NCBI GenBank assembly: GCA_963669455.1
Contig: OY770026.1
Location: forward strand, 3,038,001-3,102,000
Source of the DNA: JAWKWH01 sp963669455
GTDB taxonomy: Bacteria > Pseudomonadota > Alphaproteobacteria > Rhizobiales > Rhizobiaceae
Direction of reading: 5' to 3'
DNA length: 64,000 bases
Within the stretch, counting starts at the first letter, position 1. Each line of letters begins with the position of its first letter. A model generated the notes under the pieces. It was given only the letters and a program-made list of their open reading frames with translations, had not been told where the DNA came from and did not search any database. The position numbers and the translations under genes are program-made. Shown here one piece after another: positions 15,201 through 25,000 of the stretch.

Positions 15201-16771
15201 CTATCTGCTCCCGGGAATACCGCATCGATATAGGTTGCCGGGTTCAGCAAGCCGGAAGCAGCCGCATCCGTCAACGTAATAGCCGGCTCAGGGTAAAACC
15301 CGAGCACCGCAACCGGGATGATGATCAATCCGATTGCCACATAGCCCAGCCGCATTTTTTCGGCCGGAACCTTGGCTTCGATACCGGCCTTGCCATTTCG
15401 CCAAAATACCAACGCAAACATCCGGCCGAGTGCGATGGTGGTCAACAAGCCGGTGACAAGAATCGACGCTGCCAGCCACCAGGCCCCCACATCCAGCGAT
15501 GCCTTGACCAGAAACACCTTTGGCCAAAGACCCGACATCGGCGGCAGGCCCGATGCGGCAAGGATGAGCAGAAGTGCGGCACCGGCAAGCAGCGGATTGT
15601 CCCGGTAGATGCCCGATGCATCATGAAGCGAAAAACTGCCCGTCTGTTCACGGATCAGGCCGGCAACGAGATAAAGCCCGGTCATCGCAAACATTGAATG
15701 GACGGCATATAAAACCGCTCCGGACAAGCCGAGCGGACTTGCAAGCGCTATCCCCGCCATCATCGTGCCGATACCGGAAACCACAATAAAACCGAGTAGA
15801 CGCCGGATGTCGGATTGCGCCAGAGCACCCACTATTCCGAAAATCATCGTGGCGACGGCAACCCAGGCAATGGTCTGGCCCAGAATATCACGCTCGGCAG
15901 GAAGCAGCATCACCAGAATTCGCATCAGCGCATAGACACCAACCTTGGTCAAAAGCCCTGCAAACAATGCGGACGTAACAATCCGTGGCGTATGGTAGGA
16001 GGCGGGCAGCCAGAAATTCACCGGAAAGGCAGCTGCTTTCATACCGAACGCCAGCAAAAACAGCCCTGCCAATGTGATCAGGGGGCCTGTTACCCTCAGA
16101 TCATCCGCCTTACGGGCGATGTCGGCCATGTTCAGCGTGCCAAACGTGCCGTAGAGATAACCGGTTGCGATCAGGAACAGGGTTGTCGCCACCAGATTGA
16201 GCAGAGCATATTTGGTTGCGCCATCAAGCTGCTCCCTTTCGGAACCGAGAATAAGCAATCCGAATGAGGAAATCAGCAGCACTTCGAACCAGACGTAAAG
16301 ATTGAAAATATCGCCGGTCAGAAACACCCCTGAGACACCCGCCATCATCAACAAAAGGAATGGGTAAAATCCGTAACGCCTGCCGATCGTGTTGATGTCG
16401 CGCGCCGCGTAAATGGAGCACACAAACGCTATTAGTCCCGCCACTGCCGCAAATGAAACGCCCAGAACATCCGCGGAAAAACTGATGCCGAATGGTGGCA
16501 GCCAGCGCCCCATGGTCATGACCAGCGGACCTTCCGACACCACACGGACTAGCAGGGCTACCTCCGATGCAAATACCAGTGCCAGCGCGATGGCGGCGAG
16601 GCTTGCATGAATTGCGGTTTCCTTGCGCAACATCAGCAATATCGCGCCCGCGATCATCGGCACGGCAACCGGTGCGACGATCAACCAGTCGGCCAATGCG
16701 ACCGGATCGGTGATCATCGCGCCTGAAAGATCGACTGTTTTGCCTGCTTCAGCTGCCATCGGCGACCTCAA
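15197..16771 (-). CDS. mrpD: Na+/H+ antiporter subunit D (MrpD/PhaD)
   Basis: A 524-aa polytopic protein homologous to the proton-pumping NuoM/NuoN subunits of complex I. About 14 transmembrane helices. The conserved membrane Lys/Glu region is present in WFEVLLISSFGLL, GMKAAAFPVNFWLPASYHTPR and GIGTMMAGIALASPLGLSGAVLYAVHSMFAMTGLYLVAG. The first codons may be extended, since MITDPVALADWLI at residue 19 would also serve as a start. Together with MrpA it is thought to form the ion-translocating core. Confidence 0.93.
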   Translation of the reverse strand: MRSPMAAEAGKTVDLSGAMITDPVALADWLIVAPVAVPMIAGAILLMLRKETAIHASLAAIALALVFASEVALLVRVVSEGPLVMTMGRWLPPFGISFSADVLGVSFAAVAGLIAFVCSIYAARDINTIGRRYGFYPFLLLMMAGVSGVFLTGDIFNLYVWFEVLLISSFGLLILGSEREQLDGATKYALLNLVATTLFLIATGYLYGTFGTLNMADIARKADDLRVTGPLITLAGLFLLAFGMKAAAFPVNFWLPASYHTPRIVTSALFAGLLTKVGVYALMRILVMLLPAERDILGQTIAWVAVATMIFGIVGALAQSDIRRLLGFIVVSGIGTMMAGIALASPLGLSGAVLYAVHSMFAMTGLYLVAGLIREQTGSFSLHDASGIYRDNPLLAGAALLLILAASGLPPMSGLWPKVFLVKASLDVGAWWLAASILVTGLLTTIALGRMFALVFWRNGKAGIEAKVPAEKMRLGYVAIGLIIIPVAVLGFYPEPAITLTDAAASGLLNPATYIDAVFPGADR

Positions 16772-17145
16772 TAGCCAAGGGGCGGCAGCCCCTCGCCTTT
16801 CGGTTCTGCCAGGCGCATGTCATCGGTATTGTCAGTGCCCAGCGTTTGATAGGCGCGATACGCCAGCACAAGCAGAAACGCAAAGAAGGAAAAGGCTATC
16901 ACGATTGCCGTCAAAATCAGCGCCTGCGGCAGCGGATTTGCTGTCGCCGTCAAAGGCGTCATCGCCTCTTCGGGGATGATCGGCGGCACCTCGCGGACGA
17001 CCCGTCCGGCGGTAAAGATCAGCAGATTGACCGCATTGCTTAAAATTGCAACGCCGATGACAATCCGGATGATGTGCTTGGACAGCATCAAATAGATTGA
17101 GACGACAAAGAATATTGCCACGGTAAATGAGAGAGCGGTTTCCAT
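16768..17145 (-). CDS. mrpC: Na+/H+ antiporter subunit C (MrpC/PhaC)
   Basis: A 125-aa subunit homologous to NuoK. Three transmembrane helices with the family segment LMLSKHIIRIVIGVAILSNAVNLLIF and DPLPQALILTAIVIAFS-like PLPQALILTAIVIAFSFFAF. I chose the ATG at 17145 (METALSF), which lies one base after the mrpB stop. An upstream in-frame start at 17277 would lie inside mrpB and is rejected. Confidence 0.92.
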   Translation of the reverse strand: METALSFTVAIFFVVSIYLMLSKHIIRIVIGVAILSNAVNLLIFTAGRVVREVPPIIPEEAMTPLTATANPLPQALILTAIVIAFSFFAFLLVLAYRAYQTLGTDNTDDMRLAEPKGEGLPPLGY

Positions 17146-17146
17146 C

Positions 17147-17566
17147 CTACAAGCTCTCCCTTTCTTCAAGCGCCAGCGCGATGGAGGTGATCGAACCAAC
17201 GACGACAAGATAAACACCGATGTCGAAAAACAGCGGCGTTGACAGAATAATACTGAAACCAAAGGGGTCACCGTCAAGCCATAATCCGGTCAAAAACGGC
17301 ACACCAAACGGCAGTGAAAACACACCTGCCAGCGCTGCAAGCAACAAGCCGGCGCCTGAAATTGCCATCGGATGAAAGCGGATGGCGCGGCGCACCGCCT
17401 GGACTCCGCAGGCAATGCCGTAGATGGCGAATGCGGATGCGGCGATCAGCCCGCCAATGAAGCCGCCGCCCGGTTCATTGTGGCCGCGCAGCAGCACGAA
17501 TATCGAAAACAGAACCATCAGGCTGGTCAAATATGGCGCAACGGTTCGAAGTATCAGCGTCCGCAT
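17147..17566 (-). CDS. mrpB: Na+/H+ antiporter subunit B (MrpB)
   Basis: A 139-aa MnhB domain protein with four transmembrane helices and the motif RGHNEPGGGFIGGLIAASAFAIYG, typical of MrpB. In several alphaproteobacteria this domain is fused to MrpA as PhaAB; here it is a separate gene starting one base after the mrpA stop. It provides an NuoJ-like subunit of the complex. Confidence 0.92.
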   Translation of the reverse strand: MRTLILRTVAPYLTSLMVLFSIFVLLRGHNEPGGGFIGGLIAASAFAIYGIACGVQAVRRAIRFHPMAISGAGLLLAALAGVFSLPFGVPFLTGLWLDGDPFGFSIILSTPLFFDIGVYLVVVGSITSIALALEERESL

Positions 17567-17567
17567 C

Positions 17568-19919
17568 TTAGGCGCGCTCCGTTTCGGGCTTGTGTGTTTT
17601 GGTCTGGCCTAGCCTAATTCGGATCAGCGCCAGAATTGCAAGACCGGCGACCATGACCACCGCAATTTCGCCCAGCGTATCCAACCCGCGGAAATCGACA
17701 ATAATCACATTTACGACGTTTCGCCCGTGCGCGATCACCCGGGCATTGGCATTGAAAAAATCGCTGAGCGTCGCATCAAACGGCAATTGCGTTATTTTTA
17801 GCAAAAGCAATCCGAAACCGGTGCCACAGGCACCCGCTACGGCCAAGTCTATCAGTTTTTCACCGGTTGGCCGGTGGTCAGCTGGAGAAAGCCGCAGCCG
17901 CGTCATTGCCAATGCGAGAATAACCACCGAAAGCGTCTCGACCATGAACTGGGTAAATGACAGATCGGGCGCACCAAGCAACATGAAGAGCAGTGCAACG
18001 GCAAATCCCTGAATGCCAAGAGATACGATCGCGGTCAGCCGGTCATTGGCGTTGACAACGGCACCGAGCCCGATGATCGCAATACCGAGCACCGTCCATT
18101 CATAAAACTCCAGATCCGGGAAGGCAGGCATGGAAGGCATCTCGCCACCCCAGATCATCGGGACGAAAAGGGCTACCGCCACGACCAGGAAAGTCATGGT
18201 CATATAGATTTCAAGCCGGCCATTGTGGACAATACGCGTTATCAGACAGGCGGCCCGAACGAGGCCGCTGATAAGCTGGTCGAAGCCCTTGTCCGGGCCC
18301 CACCCAATCGCCGTCAATATGGCCGCCATCGTGGCCCGAAGCCGGTTCACGAACAGGTAGGCAACCACTCCCAGGGCAATGGTGACCACCGACAGGATCA
18401 GCGGCAGGCCGACATGCGGTACGATGCTGATATACACTTTAACCTCATTGCCGGCGACGGCGCTTGCCATCGGGCTTGAGAGATAGTGGTGGTACGCGGT
18501 TGAAAATAGCGCCAGCGCCAGCCCCGCCAGGGAAAGCACTGCCGGGCCTGCCCACAATAAAAGCGGCCCTTCATGCGCCTTGTCGAGGGTTTCGGGTTTG
18601 GGTCCCAGAAACGGTTTCAGCGCGACGACAAATCCGATGACCAGCATCAAAGCATTGCCGGCGATTGCCACCAGTGTCAGAAAACCGGTCCAGCCATCTT
18701 GAAAACCCAGCGCCGCGTAGATCTCCTCTTTGGCGAGAAAGCCTGAAAATGGCGGCAGGCCGCCCATTGACAGGGCAGCCAGCAATGCGGCGGCGAATGT
18801 GATCGGCATGGCGCGGCGCAAGCCACCGAGCTTGGTAACATCGCGGCTGCCCGCCTCGTGGTCGACCAATCCTGCCACCATGAACAAGGTGCCCTTGAAG
18901 AGCGAATGGGCGATCAGATAAAGCACCGCCGCTTCCACCGCCTTGTCCGAGCCGAAACCGGTCAGCATTACCAGAAGGCCGAGTGAGGCCACGGTGGTGT
19001 AGGCGAGCATCAGTTTTAGATCGGTTTGGCGTATGGCCAGTAGCGTACCAATGATCAGTGTCGTTCCGCCAAACAGCGGCAGGATCGTTTCCCAGGCAAC
19101 CGTATCGCCAAGCACTGGGTTGAGCCGCATAACCAGAAAAACACCGGCTTTTACCATCGTTGCCGAGTGCAGATAGGCCGACACGGGGGTCGGCGCTTCC
19201 ATGGCGTTGGGCAACCAAAAATGCAATGGAAACTGGGCGGATTTGGTGAACGCTCCACCCAGCACCAGGATCAACGCCAGCAGGTACCACGGGCTGTCGC
19301 GAACGCTATCGCCGGTCAGCAGCAAAAGCGACATTTCGCTGTAGCCGGTGATGTTCCAGATCACCAGCAGACCGGCGAGCAGCGACAGGCCGCCCATACC
19401 GGTGACCACCAGCGCCTGAATGGCAGCTCTGCGCGAGGCTTCGCGCGCGTGGTCAAACCCGATCAGGAGAAATGACGTAATCGATGTCAGTTCCCAAAAC
19501 ACGAACAACATCATGAAACTGTCGGAGACGACCAGTCCCTGCATCGCACCCATGAACATCAGCATGTAGGAGAAAAACCGGCCCTGATGTTGATGCCCTT
19601 TCAGATATCCGCCGCTATAGAGCACGATCAATGCGCCTATGCCGGAGATAAGCAGAGCGAATGTCAAAGACAGGCCGTCAAGGAACCAGGAAAAATTGAC
19701 ATTGAAGCTCGGGATCCACTTAAAGCCACCAGTAACCGCGTTACCGCCGGCGACATCGGGCAAAAAGCCGAAGAAGTGTATAAAAATCCAGGCAGGGATC
19801 AGCGCCAATATCCAGGCGGCGTTATGCTTGAATGCTTTGGTGAGTGCCGGTGCAAATATGGCGCCAAGGAAGGGTAAAATGAGCGCAAGAAAGGTCAAAT
19901 TCTGTGCGCTTGTACCCAT
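17568..19919 (-). CDS. mrpA: Na+/H+ antiporter subunit A (MrpA)
   Basis: A 783-aa NuoL-like subunit, the largest in the antiporter. It contains the proton-antiport core with GLVVSDSFMMLFVFWELTSITSFLLIGFDH, FTKSAQFPLHFWLPNAMEAPTPVSAYLHSATMVKAGVFL and LKLMLAYTTVASLGLL, then C-terminal DUF4040/MbhE-like helices (FTQFMVETLSVVILALAMTRL). It is the first gene of the operon, whose promoter should lie in 19920-20100, divergent from msrB. The complex expels Na+ in exchange for protons and supports alkaline and salt tolerance. Confidence 0.94.
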   Translation of the reverse strand: MGTSAQNLTFLALILPFLGAIFAPALTKAFKHNAAWILALIPAWIFIHFFGFLPDVAGGNAVTGGFKWIPSFNVNFSWFLDGLSLTFALLISGIGALIVLYSGGYLKGHQHQGRFFSYMLMFMGAMQGLVVSDSFMMLFVFWELTSITSFLLIGFDHAREASRRAAIQALVVTGMGGLSLLAGLLVIWNITGYSEMSLLLLTGDSVRDSPWYLLALILVLGGAFTKSAQFPLHFWLPNAMEAPTPVSAYLHSATMVKAGVFLVMRLNPVLGDTVAWETILPLFGGTTLIIGTLLAIRQTDLKLMLAYTTVASLGLLVMLTGFGSDKAVEAAVLYLIAHSLFKGTLFMVAGLVDHEAGSRDVTKLGGLRRAMPITFAAALLAALSMGGLPPFSGFLAKEEIYAALGFQDGWTGFLTLVAIAGNALMLVIGFVVALKPFLGPKPETLDKAHEGPLLLWAGPAVLSLAGLALALFSTAYHHYLSSPMASAVAGNEVKVYISIVPHVGLPLILSVVTIALGVVAYLFVNRLRATMAAILTAIGWGPDKGFDQLISGLVRAACLITRIVHNGRLEIYMTMTFLVVAVALFVPMIWGGEMPSMPAFPDLEFYEWTVLGIAIIGLGAVVNANDRLTAIVSLGIQGFAVALLFMLLGAPDLSFTQFMVETLSVVILALAMTRLRLSPADHRPTGEKLIDLAVAGACGTGFGLLLLKITQLPFDATLSDFFNANARVIAHGRNVVNVIIVDFRGLDTLGEIAVVMVAGLAILALIRIRLGQTKTHKPETERA

Positions 19920-20123
19920 TGATTAAATGATCCTGATCTGCTTGGTCGCTCACGACGAGCGAAAGTTTATCACCTCAGTGACATAGCCTCTGTGTTGCCG
20001 GGCCACAAGAGTTGTCGGCAGGCCCGCCGCCCTTTCGCAAAGATTTTCTAGAATCGCTTTATTTCACTACAAGTTTTGCTCAGGCGTACTACATTGCACA
20101 GGTGATTTGCAGGAGAATAGCCG

Positions 20124-20537
20124 GTGAGCGACAAATCAGAACTCAAAATTTCCAAAACCGACGCTGAATGGCGGGAACAATTGTCTGAGTTGCAATATCA
20201 CGTGTTGCGCGACCATGGCACCGAACGGGCCGGTACATCGCCTCTAAACAGCGAAAAACGGCGAGGCATGTTTGCATGTGCCGGTTGCGGCAAGGCCTTG
20301 TTCAAATCGGAGGCGAAGTTTGAGTCAGGCACCGGCTGGCCTAGCTTTTATCAGCCGGTGGAGGCCGGCGCTGTTTGCGAACACAAGGACCGGTCGTTTT
20401 TCATGGTACGCACCGAGGTGCGCTGCGCCGATTGCGGCGGTCACCTCGGTCACGTCTTCAATGACGGGCCCCAGCCGACGGGCCTGCGCTATTGCATGAA
20501 CGGCGCAGCACTGACATTTGAGGATACTGGCGACTAG
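20124..20537 (+). CDS. msrB: peptide methionine-R-sulfoxide reductase MsrB
   Basis: Reduces the R epimer of methionine sulfoxide in oxidised proteins. The 137-aa length is normal for MsrB. Two CxxC pairs (CAGC near residue 51 and CADC near 100) bind the structural zinc, and the catalytic cysteine is in LRYCMNGAAL. The substrate-binding GTGWPSFYQP and GGHLGHVFNDGP motifs are present. There is a GTG start at 20124 after GGAG. The protein has no signal peptide and is therefore cytosolic. Confidence 0.94.
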   Translation: MSDKSELKISKTDAEWREQLSELQYHVLRDHGTERAGTSPLNSEKRRGMFACAGCGKALFKSEAKFESGTGWPSFYQPVEAGAVCEHKDRSFFMVRTEVRCADCGGHLGHVFNDGPQPTGLRYCMNGAALTFEDTGD

Positions 20538-20605
20538 CACCGCGCGCCTGCTGCTAACCGGTTCATTCACCGAATAATCAACATCACCGCCAACCGGAGC
20601 ATTTT

Positions 20606-22711
20606 ATGACGAAGTTTCCGACCAATATCGATGCGCCTATTACCGAAAAACGCCCGGTGCGCGATGTGCGTCACGGCTTAGAACGCACCGATGACTATGC
20701 CTGGTTGCGTGCCGGCAACTGGCAGGAAATGTTCAAGGATCCGTCATTGCTCGACCCTGCCATCCGCGCCCATCTGGAAGCGGAAAACGCCTATCAGGAA
20801 GCCATGATGGCTGGAACCGGGGCACTTCAAACGACGCTGTTTGATGAAATGAAAGGGCGGATAAAGGAGGACGATTCATCGGTGCCGATGAAGCACGGCG
20901 CCTATGCTTACGGGTCGTTGTTCGTGACCGGTGGAGAGCAGCCAAAAATTTTCAGGACACCACGGGACGGTGGCGACAGGGACATTATCCTCGATGGTGA
21001 TGCCGAGGCGGCCGGCAAGGCCTATTTTCGCATTGGCGGTGCGGATCATTCGCCGGACCATGACCGGCTGTTATGGGGTTATGACGACAAGGGATCGGAA
21101 TTTTACTCGTTGAAGATTCGCGACCTTCAAACCGGTGAAGATCACGGCGACATTGTCGGTGACACCGGCGGCAGCGGCGTCTGGGATGCCGGCGGCAACG
21201 GGTTTTTCTTTGTCCGTCTGGATGAAAACCACAGGCCGTCAAAGCTGTTTCACAAGATGATCGGAGCGGAAGAAAAACTGATCCACGAGGAAACCGATGC
21301 CGGCATGTTCATGAGCGTTGGCGGCAGCCGCAGCAACAAGTGGATATTCATGTCGATCCACGATCACGAGACGTCCGAATACCGGGTGTTTCCAGCCGAC
21401 GACCCGATGGCGGAGCCGAAGCTGTTCGCGCCGCGCGAAACCGGACACGAATATGATGTCGAAGATGGCGGAGACGTGTTTTTCATTTTGACCAACACCG
21501 ATGGGGCTAAGGATTTCAAGATCATGTCGGCACCGGCTGACAATCCTGGCCGGGAAAACTGGCGCGATGTCGTCGCGCATGAGCCGGGCCGCCTGATCTT
21601 GGCGATCATGGCGTTTGAACGCCATCTCGTTCGCCTCGAGCGCAAGGACGGGCTTCCAAGCATTGTCATTTACGAGCGCGCCACTGGCGAGGAACATACG
21701 ATCGAGTTTGCAGATGAAGCTTACTCGCTGGGCCTTAGCGGTTCGTATGAATACGACACCGACATTATCCGCTTTAACTATTCATCGATGACAACGCCGG
21801 CCCAGGTCTACGACTACAACATGGCTTCGCCCGGCATGACGCTGCTGAAAACGCAGGAAGTGCCATCCGGCCATGACCGGGAACATTACGTCACCCGCCG
21901 GCTGATGGCGCCCGGCCATGATGGCGAGTTGGTTCCGGTATCCCTGATCCATCATCGGGACACGCCGCTCGACGGCACCGCACCTTGCCTACTCTACGGT
22001 TACGGCTCTTACGGCATCGCCATTCCGGCGAGCTTCAACACCAACATCCTGTCGCTGGCTGATCGCGGCTTCGTCTATGGCATCGCCCATATCCGCGGCG
22101 GCAAGGACAAGGGTTACCGGTGGTATGAGGATGGAAAGAGAGAGAATAAAGCCAATACGTTCAAAGATTTCACCGCGGCGGCTCGATATTTGATTCAAGA
22201 GAATTTTACCGGCAGGGGCCGCATCGTCGCGCAGGGCGGATCGGCCGGTGGCATGTTGATGGGCGCGGTTGCCAATGATGCGCCAGAACTGTTTGGCGGC
22301 ATCATCGCCGAGGTTCCATTTGTCGATGTGCTCAACACTATGCTCGATGACACGCTACCTTTGACACCGCCTGAATGGCCCGAATGGGGAAATCCGATCG
22401 CTTCGAAAACGGACTATGAAACGATTGCCGCCTACTGTCCGTATCAAAATGTGGCCGAGCGTGATTACCCGCCAATTCTGGCAGTCGCCGGTCTCACCGA
22501 CCCGCGCGTCACCTACTGGGAACCGGCAAAATGGGTGGCGAAGCTCAGGGAGAAAAACCCGGCCGGCGAACCGGTTCTGTTCAAAATCAATCTGGACGCC
22601 GGGCATGCCGGCGCTTCTGGCCGGTTTTCGCGGCTGGAGGAAATTGCCTATTCATACGCATTCGCTTTGAAAACCACCGGGTTGCCGATTTCGGCTCCCC
22701 GTGACGGGTGA
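20606..22711 (+). CDS. ptrB: oligopeptidase B (S9A family serine peptidase)
   Basis: A 701-aa cytosolic peptidase of the prolyl oligopeptidase family that cleaves short peptides after basic residues. The N-terminal 400 residues form the beta-propeller that excludes large substrates. The alpha/beta hydrolase domain carries the nucleophile in GGSAGGMLMGA, the LYGYGSYG loop, the RGGKDKGYRWYEDGK region and the catalytic His in DAGHAGASGRF. Its stop lies 6 bp from that of the convergent cytochrome gene. OpdB assignment rests on overall similarity and length. Confidence 0.9.
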   Translation: MTKFPTNIDAPITEKRPVRDVRHGLERTDDYAWLRAGNWQEMFKDPSLLDPAIRAHLEAENAYQEAMMAGTGALQTTLFDEMKGRIKEDDSSVPMKHGAYAYGSLFVTGGEQPKIFRTPRDGGDRDIILDGDAEAAGKAYFRIGGADHSPDHDRLLWGYDDKGSEFYSLKIRDLQTGEDHGDIVGDTGGSGVWDAGGNGFFFVRLDENHRPSKLFHKMIGAEEKLIHEETDAGMFMSVGGSRSNKWIFMSIHDHETSEYRVFPADDPMAEPKLFAPRETGHEYDVEDGGDVFFILTNTDGAKDFKIMSAPADNPGRENWRDVVAHEPGRLILAIMAFERHLVRLERKDGLPSIVIYERATGEEHTIEFADEAYSLGLSGSYEYDTDIIRFNYSSMTTPAQVYDYNMASPGMTLLKTQEVPSGHDREHYVTRRLMAPGHDGELVPVSLIHHRDTPLDGTAPCLLYGYGSYGIAIPASFNTNILSLADRGFVYGIAHIRGGKDKGYRWYEDGKRENKANTFKDFTAAARYLIQENFTGRGRIVAQGGSAGGMLMGAVANDAPELFGGIIAEVPFVDVLNTMLDDTLPLTPPEWPEWGNPIASKTDYETIAAYCPYQNVAERDYPPILAVAGLTDPRVTYWEPAKWVAKLREKNPAGEPVLFKINLDAGHAGASGRFSRLEEIAYSYAFALKTTGLPISAPRDG

Positions 22712-22717
22712 ACCGCG

Positions 22718-23650
22718 TCATCGTTTGGCGGGATAACCGTTCGGACGGGCGGGTACCAGTTTCAGATAGGCGGCAATCGCAGCCCGGTCTTCGGCCGTCA
22801 GTGCCGCCATGTTACGCTGAACTTCAACCATCGCACCACCGACGGAATCAAATTCCGGCGTAAACCCGCTTTCCAGATAATAGGCGATGTCGGAAGCGGA
22901 CCAACTACCGATGCCGCCCTGGCCGGGTGTAACATTGGGCACAATCCCCTCGCCCTCCGCCGCCACTGAACCGGAAAGCCATTTGTCCGCCAATATCATA
23001 CCGCCAATGTCTCTGGGGCTGTGACATTCGCCGCAATGGCCCGGGCCTTCAACGAGGTAGCGTCCTTTAAGAACCTCGTCGGGTGCATCGCTTGCCAGGG
23101 TGACGACCGGCGCCGGCGATAGCGCCACCAGCTTCCATAATCCCAGCCCGCGACGAATATTGAACGGGAAACCGAGCTGGTGCCCGGCTGCCCTGCCCTT
23201 GATTTCAGGTGTCGTTTTTAAGAATGCATAAAGATCAGCGACATCCTTGGCCTCCATCCGCGCATAGGATGTGTAGGGAAATGCCGGGTAATAATGCGCC
23301 CCGTCAGGCGAAACCCCTTTCAGCATGGCGTTTGCGAAATCGGCCAGGGACCAGGCCCCTATTCCATCGTCTGAATGCTGCGAAATATTCGGCGCCACGA
23401 ACGTGCCGAACGGGGTTTTCAGTTCCACTCCACCCGGAAGCTCAAACCGTTTGTCGCCTTCTGATTTCGGCACCGCATGACAGGAGGCGCAGCCACCGGC
23501 GTGGAAAATTCGTTCGCCGGCAATTGCATCGCCCTGTGGCAAGGCTGCTATCTGCGCCTGATCCAGCTGGACAGGCGCAGACAACCAGAAAAACAGAAGC
23601 CCGCCCAACGGGACCAGAGCGATGCCGGTGAAAACGAGCTTCTTGATCAT
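22718..23650 (-). CDS. membrane-anchored dihaem cytochrome c
   Basis: A 310-aa c-type cytochrome with an N-terminal transmembrane helix (residues 5-25) and two class I haem domains. CASCH appears near residue 54 and CGECH near 195. Both domains end in axial-ligand candidates within FVAPNISQHSDDGIGAW and GIVPNVTPGQGGIGSW. Such proteins resemble the cytochrome subunits of membrane alcohol, aldehyde or gluconate dehydrogenases, but no dehydrogenase gene is adjacent. I chose the ATG at 23650; it starts 13 bp after the stop of the cytochrome c'-like gene, so the two probably form an operon of periplasmic electron carriers. Confidence 0.85.
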   Translation of the reverse strand: MIKKLVFTGIALVPLGGLLFFWLSAPVQLDQAQIAALPQGDAIAGERIFHAGGCASCHAVPKSEGDKRFELPGGVELKTPFGTFVAPNISQHSDDGIGAWSLADFANAMLKGVSPDGAHYYPAFPYTSYARMEAKDVADLYAFLKTTPEIKGRAAGHQLGFPFNIRRGLGLWKLVALSPAPVVTLASDAPDEVLKGRYLVEGPGHCGECHSPRDIGGMILADKWLSGSVAAEGEGIVPNVTPGQGGIGSWSASDIAYYLESGFTPEFDSVGGAMVEVQRNMAALTAEDRAAIAAYLKLVPARPNGYPAKR

Positions 23651-23663
23651 TATTCCGCTATAA

Positions 23664-24128
23664 TCAGTTTTTGATCCGGTAGGCTTCGTGGCAGGATTTG
23701 CAATTGGCAAAAACCGGTCCGATTGCCGCTTTGAATGCGTCCAGATCGGCTGGCCCATCCTTGCCCGAAGCAGCAGAAGCCGCATCCGTATCGGCCTTGA
23801 ACTTGCCGGCTGCCTTGACGAAACCATCGAAGTCTTCCCAGATCTTCGGTGACGCAGTTGAGCCTTTCACATCGCCGGTTCCCTCAGGGAAAAACGCACC
23901 GGCCGCATAGGCTGTGGCGCGCATTGTCGCAATCGCAGCTTTTGCAACCGCAGGCGAATAGTCCATCTCGCCTTTCATCATTGCGCTCGCCGTGCCGGCT
24001 GCCGCGCCCGTCGCCTGCATCAGCGCCTTACGCGTGTCGACTGCATCATTGCCAGTCAAATGGCCACCCGCCGATACCGCCGTCGCCGACAGAGCAAGTA
24101 CCGACAAGGCCAAAGCAAATTTCTTCAT
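23664..24128 (-). CDS. cytochrome c' / class II c-type cytochrome
   Basis: A 154-aa exported protein with a clear signal peptide (MKKFALALSVLALSATAVSA) and a single haem site CKSCH near the C-terminus (NCKSCHEAYRIKN). This C-terminal haem in a four-helix protein is the hallmark of class II cytochromes, including cytochrome c' and c-556. Cytochromes c' bind NO or serve in electron transfer. It is the first gene of a two-gene unit with the dihaem cytochrome. Confidence 0.88.
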   Translation of the reverse strand: MKKFALALSVLALSATAVSAGGHLTGNDAVDTRKALMQATGAAAGTASAMMKGEMDYSPAVAKAAIATMRATAYAAGAFFPEGTGDVKGSTASPKIWEDFDGFVKAAGKFKADTDAASAASGKDGPADLDAFKAAIGPVFANCKSCHEAYRIKN

Positions 24129-24263
24129 GATATTTCTCCGGTGAATTAAATATTTGGGCTATCCCCAATCAAGTCAACGTCAATACTCCGGTAAATATTC
24201 CTCATTGCAATATCATATGTCTGTAATTTCTTGAATTAGCCGGTTTACAGTCTGTTAACAAAT

Positions 24264-24286
24264 AAAACCCCGGCACTAGGCCGGGG
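24264..24286 (-). terminator. rho-independent terminator of the SOD gene
   Basis: On the minus strand CCCCGGC / GCCGGGG (7-bp stem, 5-base loop) is followed by TTTTATTTG, 24 bases after the SOD stop. A standard intrinsic terminator read directly. Confidence 0.85.
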
Positions 24287-24310
24287 CAATTGTCGTCCGT
24301 TTGATGAAAT

Positions 24311-24910
24311 TCAACCGGCTGCTTCAAACATCTCAAGCACGTAGTCCCAGTTAATCAGGCTATCGACGAAAGCTTCCAGATATTTCGGCCGCGCATTGCG
24401 ATAGTCGATATAGTAGGAGTGCTCCCAGACATCGACGCCGAGGATCGGTGAAGCGCCGTGAACCAGCGGATTTTCTCCATTCGGCGTTTTCATCACCTCA
24501 AGCTTCCCACCCTTGACCGCAAGCCAGGCCCAGCCGGAACCAAACTGGGTCATGCCGGCATTGATGAAATCGGCCTTGAACTTGTCATAGCCGCCCAGAT
24601 CACCGTCTATCGCCTGCTGTAACTTACCTGGCATGGACGAGCCGCCACCGCCCTTTTTCATCCATTTCCAGAAATGGACATGATTGTAGTGCTGGGCTGC
24701 ATTGTTAAAGAGCCCGGCATTGCTGCCATGCGACTGTTTGACAATTTCTTCCAGTGATAGCCCACTCATGCCAGCTTCATCGGCCAGCTTGTTGCCGTTG
24801 TCGACATAAGCCTTGTGGTGCTTGTCGTGGTGATATTCCAGCGTTTCCTTCGACATGAAGGGCTGCAACGCCTCATAACCGTAGGGAAGGTCGGGTAATT
24901 CAAATGCCAT
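24311..24910 (-). CDS. sodB: Fe/Mn superoxide dismutase
   Basis: A 199-aa cytosolic enzyme converting superoxide to oxygen and peroxide. Metal ligands are visible: His in ETLEYHHDKHHKAYVDN, His in NNAAQHYNHVHFW, and DVWEHSYYIDYRNARPKY (Asp and His). The sequence AAQHYNHVHFWKWMK and a GSGWAWL segment suit the Fe-type or cambialistic group; metal choice cannot be settled from sequence. The gene stands alone, with a strong terminator. Confidence 0.93.
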   Translation of the reverse strand: MAFELPDLPYGYEALQPFMSKETLEYHHDKHHKAYVDNGNKLADEAGMSGLSLEEIVKQSHGSNAGLFNNAAQHYNHVHFWKWMKKGGGGSSMPGKLQQAIDGDLGGYDKFKADFINAGMTQFGSGWAWLAVKGGKLEVMKTPNGENPLVHGASPILGVDVWEHSYYIDYRNARPKYLEAFVDSLINWDYVLEMFEAAG

Positions 24911-25000
24911 GGTGATACTCCCTCGTTGGCAAAAATTTAGTCTTCAACTGTTTGTGCCCGCGGCTTGCTGCCGGTGTTTATATGGTGTTTGCACGGGACA